A stretch of 64,000 nt of DNA from Dyadobacter endophyticus (GCF_014641595.1 NZ_BMIA01000001.1:620001-684000); one strand, 5' to 3'. Shown: positions 9,270 through 18,023, numbered from the stretch's first letter. The notes: a model not told the origin generated them from the sequence alone. Numbers and translations are program-made.

Positions 9270-10103
9270 ATGAAAAATCTGATCTGCTTCCGTTTCTTCC
9301 CGCTTGCCGCGTTTCTTTTTCTTCTAATATCCGTCCCCACACTGGCACAGGACGCTAAACCGGACACGACGGTTCTGAAATTGCTGCCAGCCGACTCCGC
9401 TACAAGCGCCAGGCTCGATACGGCCATTATTCTGCCCCGCTTGCTGATTGACACTGTCCGCTACCGGTTCATTGGCGACGGCAACTTTACCAAAGGAAAT
9501 GTCAACCGGAGCCTGATGGTCCTGCGGGCCGAGCTGGTTTTTAGCGGGCCGATGATCAACATCGCCACCAATCCGCGGTTTACCTACGGAAAGCAGAACG
9601 GCATCCTCGCTGAGCGGGATACTTACGTGGATCTTTTTGTGGATGTTTTCAAAAAACGAAAAACTTACGTTTTCGGCCTTGCAGCGTTGGAAACCAGCAA
9701 TCTGCGTCGCATCGATTTACGGCAAATGGCCGGGGCGGGAATCGGGTACCGGGTGGTCAAGTCCAAGTCGCACGACCTCAGCCTTACCGACGCGCTACTC
9801 TACGAATCGACCAACTTTTTTGAAAAAGCGACGGTATCCACCATCCGGAATTCCTTTCGTATCAAGGGGAAGCATTCCTTTTTATCGGACAAATTCCGTT
9901 TGAATCACCTTACATTCATCCAGCCCGCGTTGAATGACCTGTCGAACTTGCGATGGAATACGATTCTTTCGGCAGAACTGCCGCTCAACAAATGGGTGAC
10001 ACTCCGGACGAGTTTTGAAAATTCGTTTGAAAGCGTGGTAGAAGCCGGTCGCAAGCGGAACGATTCACGCATTACATTTGGGATTTCCATGGGAAATAAA
10101 TAG
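9270..10103 (+). CDS. DUF481 family outer-membrane beta-barrel protein
   Basis: A 277-residue exported protein. The ATG at 9270 opens a good signal peptide (RFFPLAAFLFLLISVPTLAQ); a longer frame starts inside the divergent helicase gene and is unlikely. After a short linker, the mature part is built of alternating strands typical of DUF481 (YdiY-like) barrels, including the early GNFTKGNVNRS strand and later paired strands such as KTYVFGLAALETSNLR and LSLTDALLYESTNFF. The C-terminus (SRITFGISMGNK) lacks the usual terminal aromatic residue. Function in this family is not established. It is transcribed divergently from the helicase across about 58 bases. Confidence 0.72.
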   Translation: MKNLICFRFFPLAAFLFLLISVPTLAQDAKPDTTVLKLLPADSATSARLDTAIILPRLLIDTVRYRFIGDGNFTKGNVNRSLMVLRAELVFSGPMINIATNPRFTYGKQNGILAERDTYVDLFVDVFKKRKTYVFGLAALETSNLRRIDLRQMAGAGIGYRVVKSKSHDLSLTDALLYESTNFFEKATVSTIRNSFRIKGKHSFLSDKFRLNHLTFIQPALNDLSNLRWNTILSAELPLNKWVTLRTSFENSFESVVEAGRKRNDSRITFGISMGNK

Positions 10104-10221
10104 ACGATTCCGATATTGAAGTTGTCAGGGAAAGAGGCCTAGAATACTGTCCATAGGAGTAGCACATTATATCTGCCAAAAATGTGCTTTACTAAGTATT
10201 CACTACATTCCAAATCGAGCA

Positions 10222-11385
10222 ATGAGAGACCAACAGGACAATCGCCGTGACTTCCTGCGCAATTCGCTTTATTCAGCCGCCGGCCTGGCGATGTTTCCGC
10301 AACTGACCCCTAATGCCTACGGGTCGATCAAGACCGTCTTAGCCGACCAGCCTTTTGCGCTGGCAATGCCTCCGCGTATCAAATTTGCGGTGATTGGCAT
10401 GAACCACGGGCATATTTACGGGCAAGTGGAAGCCGTAACGCGGGGCGGCGGAGAGCTGGTTTCGTTTTTTGCCAAAGAAGCCGATCTCACAGCGGCGTTT
10501 GCCAAACGCTACCCGGACGCAAAACAAGCCAAGTCGGAAGCGGAAATCCTGGACGATAAATCGATTCAGCTCGTGCTTAGCTCGGGAATACCCGACGAGC
10601 GCGGACCCCTGGGCGTGCGCGTGATGAAGGCGGGTAAGGATTATATGGTAGACAAACCAGGCCTTACCACCCTCGAACAGCTCGCAGAAGTGCGCAAAGT
10701 GCAGAAGGAAACCAAGCGCATTTACTCAATCATGTACAGCGAGCGGCTCGAAAACCGCGCGACGGTGAAAGCTGGCGAGCTTATCAAAGAGGGTATCATC
10801 GGTAAAGTCGTCCAAACGATCGGCCTCGGCCCGCACCGGATGAATGCCAACACGCGCCCTGAGTGGTTTTTTGACAAAAAGCGCTTCGGCGGTATCATAT
10901 GCGACATTGCCTCGCACCAGTTTGACCAGTATTTGTTTTTTACCAATTCCACCAAAGCGCAGGTAGTAGCCTCGCAAGTAGGTAATGTAAATCACCCGCA
11001 GTATCCTAAATTTGAGGATTTTGGTGATGCGATGCTGCGCGGTAATGGAGGCTCGGGCTACATCCGCGTTGACTGGTTCACCCCTGATGGCCTTAAAACC
11101 TGGGGCGACGGACGTCTTACCGTGCTCGGAACGGAAGGATTTATCGAGATTCGCAAGAATATCGATATCGGTGGTCGGGAAGGCGGAAACCACCTCTTTG
11201 TGGTGAACAACAAAGAAACGACCTACGTCGATTGCAGCAAGGTGGAACTGCCTTACGGCCGCCAACTTGTGGACGATGTGCTGAACCGTACCGAAACGGC
11301 TATGTCGCAGGAGCATTGTTTTCTGGCGACGGAGTTGTGCCTGAAAGCGCAGAAAAACGCCCAGAACGTTTCGGTGGTGAGCTAA
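10222..11385 (+). CDS. Gfo/Idh/MocA family oxidoreductase with Tat-type leader
   Basis: A 387-residue NAD(P)-dependent sugar or cyclitol dehydrogenase. The N-terminus carries a twin-arginine motif (NRRDFLRNS) before a moderately hydrophobic stretch, so export to the periplasm with bound cofactor is likely. The Rossmann fold starts near residue 53 (FAVIGMNHGH). The cofactor-side motif usually EKP reads DKP here (YMVDKPGLTT), and the substrate domain contains GGIICDIASHQFDQYLFF, with the family-typical H in the active-site helix. Start at 10222 is the first ATG giving the full leader. The amidohydrolase follows 45 bases later and is probably in the same operon. Substrate unknown; glycoside or inositol oxidation is a family-based guess. 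Confidence 0.85.
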   Translation: MRDQQDNRRDFLRNSLYSAAGLAMFPQLTPNAYGSIKTVLADQPFALAMPPRIKFAVIGMNHGHIYGQVEAVTRGGGELVSFFAKEADLTAAFAKRYPDAKQAKSEAEILDDKSIQLVLSSGIPDERGPLGVRVMKAGKDYMVDKPGLTTLEQLAEVRKVQKETKRIYSIMYSERLENRATVKAGELIKEGIIGKVVQTIGLGPHRMNANTRPEWFFDKKRFGGIICDIASHQFDQYLFFTNSTKAQVVASQVGNVNHPQYPKFEDFGDAMLRGNGGSGYIRVDWFTPDGLKTWGDGRLTVLGTEGFIEIRKNIDIGGREGGNHLFVVNNKETTYVDCSKVELPYGRQLVDDVLNRTETAMSQEHCFLATELCLKAQKNAQNVSVVS

Positions 11386-11430
11386 TGCAACTATCCCGTT
11401 CCTGACCATTTTATAAACACTTCACAAACT

Positions 11431-12786
11431 ATGGTACGCAGACTAATCTTCATCTTCGGGTTAATGGGTACTCAGGCTGCGTTTGCGCAGGGACCCGTCA
11501 GCAATGTCGACCGCGATATTGTTTTCAAGTCGGTGAATGTGATCCCGATGGACCGCGAGACGGTTTTGAAAGGTCAAACCGTGGTGGTCAGGAACGGAAA
11601 GATTGTTTCCATCGGCAGTAGTACAAAAACGAGCGCAAATGCATTAGTAGTGGACGCCAAAGGCAAATATCTCGTGCCTGGCTGGTCGGAAATGCATGCC
11701 CACGTGCCTGCTATCGACGATTTTGGACCGATGAAGGATGTGCTGACGCTTTACCTGGCCAATGGCATTACGACGATCCGCGGAATGCTGGGTAATGCGA
11801 AACATCTCGAACTACGGGAAAAAGTGCGGAGCGGGGAAGTGCTGGGACCCAATTTCTACACTACCGGCCCGGCATTCTCCGGGCAGACCGTCAAAACGGC
11901 CGCGCGGGGAATTGAAATGGTGAAAGAAGAAAAAGCGGCCGGTTACGACTACCTGAAATTGCTTCCGGGACTTACCAAAGAAACTTTCCCCGGCATTGCC
12001 AGAACATCCAAAGAGCTGGGTATCGGCATGGTTGGACACGTTTCATTCGCTGTTGGAGTTTGGGCCGCAATCGATGCGGGCTATTCCTCTATTGATCACC
12101 TCGATGGATTTGTGGAAGCCATCGTGCCCGGTACAGACACGCTGGCTGAACAGGAAACGGGTCTTTTTGGCACCTGGATAGCCTATGCGGCCGATACCAC
12201 CCGCATTCCGAAGCTGATCAAAGGCTTGAAGGACAAAAACATCCGCGTGGTGCCTACGCAAGCCATTGCCGAACGCTGGCTTTCGCCGCAGCCAGCATCA
12301 GCCTACGAAAACGCTCCGGAATGGAAGTATATGACGTCCGACGAAAAGAAAAATTGGCTGAATGCGAAAAGCAGTTATGTGAACAATCCCAAATTCAATA
12401 AAGAACGGGCAGAGGCATTTGTAGCCATCCGCCGCAAACTGATCCTGGCCTGCCAGAAGGGAGGAGTACAGCTGATGCTCGGCTGCGACGCCCCTCAGGT
12501 ACTGAATGTGCCGGGTTTTGCGACTCACCATGAATTGAAATACCTGGTCGACGCCGGACTGACACCCTACGAGGCATTGAAAACAGGGACAGTGAACGTC
12601 GCCAGTTATTTAAACAAAACGAATTCAGGCTCTATCAAAGCCGGTTATGTGTCGGACCTGGTGCTGCTTGCCGCAAACCCACTTGAAAATATTGGCAATA
12701 CCAAAACGATCGAAGGCGTCATGATCGGCACCAAATGGCTGCCTAAAAGCTTCCTGGACAGCGAGCTAAAAAAGATTGAAAAGTAG
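11431..12786 (+). CDS. Secreted amidohydrolase-superfamily metal-dependent hydrolase
   Basis: A 451-residue protein with a signal peptide (residues 1-20, ending AAFAQ) followed by an amidohydrolase fold. The small beta-domain precedes the metal-binding HxH of strand 1 (H89 and H91 in MHAHVP). Later ligands can be seen: a possible carboxylated lysine in YDYLKLLP, histidines in MVGHVSF and SIDHLDGF, and the final aspartate in LGCDAPQ. The C-terminal strand LVLLAANPLENI is typical of the imidazolonepropionase/prolidase-like branch. It probably cleaves a cyclic amide or a dipeptide in the periplasm; the exact substrate is not predictable. It follows the Gfo/Idh/MocA gene and its stop codon abuts that of the convergent SDR with no base between. 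Confidence 0.85.
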   Translation: MVRRLIFIFGLMGTQAAFAQGPVSNVDRDIVFKSVNVIPMDRETVLKGQTVVVRNGKIVSIGSSTKTSANALVVDAKGKYLVPGWSEMHAHVPAIDDFGPMKDVLTLYLANGITTIRGMLGNAKHLELREKVRSGEVLGPNFYTTGPAFSGQTVKTAARGIEMVKEEKAAGYDYLKLLPGLTKETFPGIARTSKELGIGMVGHVSFAVGVWAAIDAGYSSIDHLDGFVEAIVPGTDTLAEQETGLFGTWIAYAADTTRIPKLIKGLKDKNIRVVPTQAIAERWLSPQPASAYENAPEWKYMTSDEKKNWLNAKSSYVNNPKFNKERAEAFVAIRRKLILACQKGGVQLMLGCDAPQVLNVPGFATHHELKYLVDAGLTPYEALKTGTVNVASYLNKTNSGSIKAGYVSDLVLLAANPLENIGNTKTIEGVMIGTKWLPKSFLDSELKKIEK

Positions 12787-13536
12787 CTATTCTTCGTAAA
12801 TCATTTTGCGCGTCATACCGCCGTCGACGATCAGATTGGCGCCGGTGATGAAATCATTGTCTGGGTCGGTGAGGTAAATACAGGCTCGCGCAATGTCATC
12901 GGGCCTGCCAACGCGGCCTGCCGGATGTTGCGCGTGGTCCGAGGTTTTTAGCTGGCTGTAATCGCCGGTTTCGATCCATCCGGGGCTGATCGCATTCACG
13001 GTAATGCGGTCGGGGCCGAGGGAGATCGCCAGAGCGTGTGTTAATGCCAGAATCCCGCCCTTTGAAGCCGCATACGCCTCCGTGTTGGGCTCGGACATGA
13101 GCGCGCGCGTGGACGCAATGTTCACGATCGCGCCCTTGCCTTGCGCGCGCATGATGCCGGCTGCTTCCCGCGAGCACAGAAATGCGCCCCGCAAATTGGT
13201 ATTCAGCACGTAATCCCAATCGTCGACGGCAAGCTCATAAGGCGACTTTGTACGCCCCAAACCTGCATTGTTGATCAGCACATCGATCCTTCCCAGCGAT
13301 TCTTTTATCTTTCGTATACCGGTGACGATTTCATCGGGATTAGTCAGATCGATGGCGTGGGAAAGCGTTTTGATACCTTCCTTTTCCAATGCTTCCTGCA
13401 CAGTCTGCAGTCCTTTCGGGTCACGGTCCCATAGCGCGACCGCAGCGCCTCGCCGAGCATAATGTGTGGCAACAACGCTGCCGATTCCGTTTCCGGCGCC
13501 GGTCACGATTACCACTTTATTTTGGTAGTCGTTCAT
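12787..13536 (-). CDS. SDR family oxidoreductase (glucose 1-dehydrogenase-like)
   Basis: A 249-residue classical short-chain dehydrogenase. The cofactor motif TGAGNGIG is at residues 12-19, NNAG is present (LINNAGLG), and the catalytic tetrad is complete with a serine in NIASTRAL and YAASK. The C-terminal motif TGANLIVDGGMT is the usual one. Length is normal. It is the second gene of a two-gene unit: the aldo/keto reductase upstream ends 2 bases before this start. The pair could act in sequence on a sugar, with one enzyme oxidising and one reducing; that is inference from context only. Confidence 0.88.
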   Translation of the reverse strand: MNDYQNKVVIVTGAGNGIGSVVATHYARRGAAVALWDRDPKGLQTVQEALEKEGIKTLSHAIDLTNPDEIVTGIRKIKESLGRIDVLINNAGLGRTKSPYELAVDDWDYVLNTNLRGAFLCSREAAGIMRAQGKGAIVNIASTRALMSEPNTEAYAASKGGILALTHALAISLGPDRITVNAISPGWIETGDYSQLKTSDHAQHPAGRVGRPDDIARACIYLTDPDNDFITGANLIVDGGMTRKMIYEE

Positions 13537-13538
13537 GA

Positions 13539-14384
13539 TCAGGACAATGCTTTGAAATCTTCGTCAGACAGCTGAATATTTCCTCCCTGCATGTTCTCTT
13601 CCAAATGTTGCAGCGAGCTTGTGCCCGGGATCAGCAGGATATTCGGGGCGCGTTTCAATAGCCATGCCAATGCAATTTGAGCGGTTGTGGCGTTGTGCCT
13701 ACCGGCAATGCCGGAGATTTTAGTCTTCAACTTTTCGGGCCCGGATGCGAGCGGGTACCAGGGGATGAATGCCATTCCGCGCTCAATAGTGTAATCGAGT
13801 ACGTTTTCCCACTGCCGGTTACCCAGATTATACAGGTTTTGAATCGACACAATCGGCACGGTCTTTTCCGCAAGTTTGATCTGCTCCACATCCACTTCCG
13901 ACAATCCTACATACCGGATCTTGCCCGCTTTCACGGCATCCACCACAGGCCCGAGCGTTTCCTCGACCGGGAAACGCGAATCGATCCGGTGTAGTTGCCA
14001 CAGATCGATCACGTCCCTTTTCAACCTTTTGAGGCTTCCTTCGATGGCCTGCCTGATATGTTCGGGATTTCCGTTGACACGCCACTGGTTGGGTCCGGTG
14101 CGTTCGAACCCGCCTTTCGTGGCGATCAGCAGATCTTGCGGATAGGGGAAAAGCGCGTCGGCGATCAGTGTTTCGTTGGTGTGAGGGCCGTAAGAATCGG
14201 CGGTGTCGATGAAATTAACGCCGGCATCGAGCGCGGCACGAAGTACGTTCTTTGCATTTTCGCGGTCGGGCGCATCTCCCCAAACTCCCTTGCCGGTGAG
14301 TTGCATGCCGCCGTAACCCAGCCTGTTGACTTCTATTTCTCTACCGATCCTGAATTTGCCGGCATATCGATGATCATTACGCAT
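13539..14384 (-). CDS. Aldo/keto reductase
   Basis: A 281-residue NADPH-dependent carbonyl reductase of the aldo/keto reductase superfamily. The catalytic tetrad is visible: D and Y in FIDTADSYG, K in LIATKGG and H in LWQLHRID. The late cofactor motif is present as LLKRAPNILLIPGTSS. The fold is a TIM barrel acting in the cytosol; no leader is seen. It is the first gene of the unit with the SDR, which starts 2 bases after this stop. The upstream region to 14572 is shared with the divergent helix-turn-helix gene. The substrate is unknown. Confidence 0.9.
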   Translation of the reverse strand: MRNDHRYAGKFRIGREIEVNRLGYGGMQLTGKGVWGDAPDRENAKNVLRAALDAGVNFIDTADSYGPHTNETLIADALFPYPQDLLIATKGGFERTGPNQWRVNGNPEHIRQAIEGSLKRLKRDVIDLWQLHRIDSRFPVEETLGPVVDAVKAGKIRYVGLSEVDVEQIKLAEKTVPIVSIQNLYNLGNRQWENVLDYTIERGMAFIPWYPLASGPEKLKTKISGIAGRHNATTAQIALAWLLKRAPNILLIPGTSSLQHLEENMQGGNIQLSDEDFKALS

Positions 14385-14497
14385 ATTGATTTTTAGTTAA
14401 AGGTCACTTCGCAAGAACTGTCGAATGAGGTTTTCATTCAAGGAAAGGTGAATATATATCTTACTCATTTTTCACAAAGCAAATGTCGGGCCATAAG

Positions 14498-14526
14498 TTT
14501 GAAAAGACCGTTAGCACAAATGTTTG
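14498..14526 (+). promoter_or_regulatory. Candidate promoter of the small HTH-like gene
   Basis: TTTG at 14498-14501, a 17-base spacer, then AATGTTTG at 14519-14526, one mismatch from the Bacteroidota -7 consensus TAnnTTTG. It predicts a start near 14533, about 40 bases before the chosen ATG at 14573, and argues against the longer frame from 14483. Confidence 0.4.
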
Positions 14527-14572
14527 GCATGGTTTTATTCTTTTCATAACAAAACCAACTATCATCAACAAA

Positions 14573-14815
14573 ATGGAAACGACAGTATTTGAAACGCGGG
14601 CAAAGGAATTGGTAGCCGACATTCAGGAAATTGTTAAGGTGAAGGGGATCGATCTGGCAGACGCGTTGGAAGAGGTGGGTATTTCCCGAAAATCATCCGA
14701 GAGGATCCTTAATCGGGGCGTAATGCCAAACTTGTCAGAGTTTTTGGCACTATGCCAGATTTCGGGCATTACTTTCCATTTACCTTACGTAGAGACGAGC
14801 AACAACCCGATGTAG
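14573..14815 (+). CDS. Small helix-turn-helix-like protein
   Basis: An 80-residue protein starting at the ATG at 14573. An upstream in-frame ATG at 14483 would add 30 residues with no family resemblance and would precede the candidate promoter. The core IDLADALEEVGISRKSSERILNRG followed by MPNLSEFLALCQISGI has the helix spacing of an XRE-type helix-turn-helix: an early helix, a turn at VGIS, a recognition-like helix and a packing helix that begins at 'SEFLALCQ'. A role as a small DNA-binding regulator is inference. It stands alone, divergent from the aldo/keto reductase and ending 3 bases from the convergent topB stop. Confidence 0.6.
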   Translation: METTVFETRAKELVADIQEIVKVKGIDLADALEEVGISRKSSERILNRGVMPNLSEFLALCQISGITFHLPYVETSNNPM

Positions 14816-14818
14816 ACC

Positions 14819-16942
14819 TTATCCTACTTCAAAATTGAAATCTCCGTTCATAACCAGCCGCGCGTCGGTAGGATCGGGGTTCCCGGGGATTTGAAGGCCT
14901 TTGATTTTGGCCGTTTTGCCTTTGCTTAGCAGATCGAAGACGTGTTTGTCAGTCAGTTTTTTGCCAAGAAATTCGAAGGGTATTTTAAAACCGCACACTT
15001 GGAAGTTGCTGCATCCGTAGGCTGTCTTGCCTTTCTTTAGCAAATGTTCCCTGCATTTGGGGCAATTGAGTGCTTCAATCGAAACTTCTTCTTTCGGCTC
15101 ACGTGGTTTGCGCTCTTTTTTGGGCTTATCTTCCGTCTCGGCAACCGGTGTTTCTTCAATAATGGTAATCGATCGTGCACGTTCATTCTTGACTTCGTGG
15201 GTGAGCTTTACTACCATCTCGATCAACTCCTGTTTGAAAGTGTCCATCGCATATTCACCCTTTTCGATCAGGCGGAGCTTACGCTCCCAGTTGCCGGTGA
15301 GCTCGGCACTTTTAAGCAACTCGTTCTGAATGGTGTCGATCAGATCGATGCCGGTTTGGGTCGCAAAGACATTCTTTTTCTTTTTCTCTATGTATTTACG
15401 CTTAAAGAGCGTCTCGATGATATTGGCGCGCGTAGAAGGGCGGCCGATGCCATTGTCCTTCATTAATTCGCGCATCTCCTCATCTTCGACCTGTTTACCG
15501 GCGGTTTCCATTGCGCGCAGCAAGGTCGCTTCGGTGTAGGCTTTTGGCGGGGAGGTCTTGCCCTGGTGAACGCGCGGCTCGTGCGGGCCGCGTTCGCCTA
15601 CTTCGAAAATTGGCATTACTTTTTCTTCTTCGGCCTCTTTTTTCGCTGCATGATCGTTCACATACAATTCCCGCCAGCCCAGTTCGAGGATTTGCTTGCC
15701 CGTAGCCTTAAATTCCACCTGGCCGACCATTCCGAGTACTGTGGTATTTGAAACCTTGCATTCGGGATAGAAAACAGCTATAAAGCGCCTTGCAATCAAA
15801 TCGTAAATGCGCTTTTCATCTATACTGATATGTGCAGGCAGTACGCCGGTCGGAATAATGGCGTGGTGGTCGGTTACCTTCTTGTCATCGAAAACGTTCT
15901 TTGATTTCGGTATTGGCAGGTTGGCAAGGAGCGGAGCGGTAAACTGGGCGTAATAGGTTAGTTCGCGCAGTATGCCTTCTACTTTCGGGTGTAAATCTTC
16001 CGAAAGATAGGTGGTGTCAACCCGTGGGTAAGTGACGAATTTCTTTTCGTAGAGGTTTTGAATGTGTTTCAAAGTGTCCTCCGCGGAGTAGCCGTACTTT
16101 TTGTTGGCTTCCACCTGCAATGAAGTAAGGTCAAAAAGCCTTGGATTGCCTTCTTTTCCCTCCTTTTTTTCAAATGCTGTTATTTCAAAATCATGCTGTT
16201 GCAGGTAGGCAAGACCCTTGTTGGCTTTTTCTACGTTTTTAATGCGGTCGATTGTCGCGGTAAATTCGGTTTCCCGGTAAATGGTTTTTAGCTCCCAATA
16301 TTCCTCTGAAATAAACGCGTCGATTTCCTTCTGCCGTTGCACGATCAATGCCAGGGTAGGGGTTTGCACACGACCGATGGAGAGTACGGCCTTTCCTCCG
16401 CCAAATTTTTTGGTAAAAAGGCGCGTCGCGTTCATTCCCAGCAGCCAATCGCCGATGGCACGGGCGCTGCCGGCTGCATACAGGTTGTCGTACTGGCTGC
16501 CTTCGCGGAGTTTATCGAAGCCCTCGCGGATAGCCTGCTCGGTGAGCGATGAGATCCATAGCCGTTTGACGGGCACGGTGCATTTCGCTTTAAGCAAAAC
16601 CCAGCGCTGGATCAGCTCGCCTTCCTGGCCCGCATCACCGCAGTTGATCACCTCTTCGCATTCGCGCACCAGCTTTTCGATCACACCGAACTGCCGCATT
16701 GCGCCTTCGTTATCTATGAGCTTGATTCCGAAGCTGGACGGGATCATCGGCAAATCTTCCAGTCGCCATGATTTCCAGCGCTCGGTATAGTCGTGCGGTT
16801 CTTTCAATGTGCAGAAATGGCCGAAAGTCCAGGTCACCTGATAGCCATTGCCCTCATAATAGCCATCGCGACGCTGGCTTGCGCCGATTACTGCTGCAAT
16901 ATCTTTGGCTACGCTGGGTTTTTCCGCAATGCAAACTTTCAT
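14819..16942 (-). CDS. topB: DNA topoisomerase III
   Basis: A 707-residue type IA topoisomerase that cuts and passes single DNA strands, used for decatenation and recombination intermediates. I chose the ATG at 16942 (MKVCIAEKPSVAK, the Toprim start); a longer frame to 17071 has no homology-like content. A GGAGAGA ribosome-binding site lies just upstream. Toprim motifs include INCGDAGQEGELIQRW. The active-site tyrosine is in VTYPRVDTTYLSED near residue 305, and GIGRPSTRANIIETL is the conserved domain IV motif. The C-terminus carries a zinc-ribbon-like repeat (CPKC and C(5)C around residues 625-655). The length matches the Bacteroidota TopB form, which may be plasmid- or chromosome-borne; nothing mobile is seen nearby. 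Confidence 0.93.
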   Translation of the reverse strand: MKVCIAEKPSVAKDIAAVIGASQRRDGYYEGNGYQVTWTFGHFCTLKEPHDYTERWKSWRLEDLPMIPSSFGIKLIDNEGAMRQFGVIEKLVRECEEVINCGDAGQEGELIQRWVLLKAKCTVPVKRLWISSLTEQAIREGFDKLREGSQYDNLYAAGSARAIGDWLLGMNATRLFTKKFGGGKAVLSIGRVQTPTLALIVQRQKEIDAFISEEYWELKTIYRETEFTATIDRIKNVEKANKGLAYLQQHDFEITAFEKKEGKEGNPRLFDLTSLQVEANKKYGYSAEDTLKHIQNLYEKKFVTYPRVDTTYLSEDLHPKVEGILRELTYYAQFTAPLLANLPIPKSKNVFDDKKVTDHHAIIPTGVLPAHISIDEKRIYDLIARRFIAVFYPECKVSNTTVLGMVGQVEFKATGKQILELGWRELYVNDHAAKKEAEEEKVMPIFEVGERGPHEPRVHQGKTSPPKAYTEATLLRAMETAGKQVEDEEMRELMKDNGIGRPSTRANIIETLFKRKYIEKKKKNVFATQTGIDLIDTIQNELLKSAELTGNWERKLRLIEKGEYAMDTFKQELIEMVVKLTHEVKNERARSITIIEETPVAETEDKPKKERKPREPKEEVSIEALNCPKCREHLLKKGKTAYGCSNFQVCGFKIPFEFLGKKLTDKHVFDLLSKGKTAKIKGLQIPGNPDPTDARLVMNGDFNFEVG

Positions 16943-17452
16943 AGTTCTCTCTCCGCGGCCGTCTTTTCGCCCGACCGGTGTGTCTGTTCCCGTTACTTTA
17001 TGAGGGGTGCAAAGATGGTTATTTTTGTCCGAACTTCCCGCCCGCAGACCAGCGATTTGCCCATTTGCCAAACGTCTCGCAGTCCCTGGCGCAAGGATTT
17101 TGACCGAGTAATCAATCCCCGGGAAAAAATTTCAAAAAAAATTAAAAAAAATTTCGCGGTTTCTGGTTTCTATGGGGCAATTCTACGGTGATTTTGTGTG
17201 TTGGTAGAATCCACTCCAAAGATAATTTGGTTTTTCGTGTTTGGCTTAGAATAAAATCGAGGTGTTTAATATCGCTTAACAATAAGGTAATATAAGCGCT
17301 CACCGGGACAAAATCTTATCAGGGCGAAAAAATGAAAATTTGGTGTTTTTTGGATTTGAAATCTTTAAATAATTATATAATTAAAATGCAGTAAAGGTAG
17401 ATTTGTGGCCCATTTTTGTATTGTATTATTTTGTTGTAGAGTGCCTTGAACG
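16943..17452. other. AT-rich intergenic region upstream of topB and the small secreted protein gene
   Basis: About 510 bases with no coding potential that I can support. It must hold the topB promoter; CAAAGATG at 17010-17017 (minus strand CATCTTTG) is one mismatch from a -7 box but has no matching -33 box. From about 17130 the composition becomes strongly AT-rich with A-tracts. A perfect TAGATTTG at 17398-17405 on the plus strand also lacks a partner. Confidence 0.6.
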
Positions 17453-17481
17453 TTTGTTTTCAGAATATTGTATTATATTTG
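17453..17481 (+). promoter_or_regulatory. Consensus Bacteroidota promoter of the 85-residue secreted protein
   Basis: TTTG at 17453-17456, exactly 17 bases, then TATATTTG at 17474-17481, a perfect match to TTTG-N17-TAnnTTTG. Transcription would begin near 17488, leaving a 5' leader of about 45 bases before the ATG at 17533. Confidence 0.78.
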
Positions 17482-17532
17482 TACTCGAAATACGATGACG
17501 AACACAAGTAAAAACACAAAACACTATTACCA

Positions 17533-17790
17533 ATGAAAAATGCAAAAAATCTGCTAGCCGTTGCTTTGATAGCATTAACTAGCGCAGCTTATGCCAACAA
17601 CAATTCTACATATACAGTTGAAGAGAAAATCAAAGTAGCTGTTGTTAACAACACATTGCCTGCTTCGGCACCAGTATTGGACAGCCCGGCACCGCAAAAA
17701 GTGAAAAATACGCCTGACACCAATAACCATAGCGCAGCGCAGAAAGCCGCTATCGTAGGCCTCCAATTGAAAAGTGTAACTACGAAGTAA
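17533..17790 (+). CDS. Small secreted protein of unknown function
   Basis: An 85-residue protein with a clear signal peptide (NLLAVALIALTSAAYA, cleavage after about residue 21). The mature 64 residues are polar, rich in N, A, K and P, and probably disordered; they include two valine-rich segments (KIKVAVVNN and AIVGLQLKSV). I do not recognise a family. The gene is monocistronic: it has a perfect promoter at 17453-17481 and an intrinsic terminator at 17835-17864. Strong promoter, short leader and own terminator suggest a highly expressed envelope protein, which is inference. It has no cysteine, so it is not a lipoprotein. Confidence 0.75.
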   Translation: MKNAKNLLAVALIALTSAAYANNNSTYTVEEKIKVAVVNNTLPASAPVLDSPAPQKVKNTPDTNNHSAAQKAAIVGLQLKSVTTK

Positions 17791-17834
17791 GTGATTGAAC
17801 CTCATAGGTTCGGTTAAGATTGATTGATGGTTTT

Positions 17835-17864
17835 AAAAAGGGGGAAAATTTTCTCCCTTTTTTT
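17835..17864 (+). terminator. Rho-independent terminator
   Basis: AAAAAGGG at 17835-17842 pairs with CCCTTTTT at 17855-17862, the stem extending inward through G-T and A-T pairs, followed by a T-run to 17864. It lies 45 bases after the small secreted protein gene. Confidence 0.8.
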
Positions 17865-17875
17865 GTGGTGCTTAA

Positions 17876-18023
17876 TATCGGATAGGATCAAAAATTAGAA
17901 ATACGTATGTGAGCCTGTTGGCGCGGCAGGGGAAGATTGATGCTTACAAGGAGGGGAATGTTTGGGTATACTATACGGGAGGCGGTGAAGGATTATGTGG
18001 AGAATCGGAAGCGGAAGCGTTAG
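17876..18023 (+). pseudogene. Relic of a small excisionase-like helix-turn-helix protein (frameshifted)
   Basis: No start codon is present. In one frame 17903-17965 reads TYVSLLARQGKIDAYKEGNVW; skipping one G in the run at 17964-17966 lets it continue as YTIREAVKDYVENRKRKR to a stop at 18021-18023. The combined pattern (LLARQGKI, GNVWYT, REAVKDYVE) is what the end of an excisionase/MerR-like winged-helix domain looks like. It therefore appears to be a 5'-truncated gene with a one-base insertion. The relic ends exactly where the repeat element begins. Family assignment is from pattern only. Confidence 0.55.

Noticed and set aside
10726..11409. Minus-strand ORF of 227 codons
   Set aside because: Opposite the Gfo/Idh/MocA gene, which has complete family motifs.
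17398..17405. TAGATTTG as an extra promoter upstream of the 85-residue protein
   Set aside because: No -33 partner; the promoter at 17453-17481 is complete and closer.
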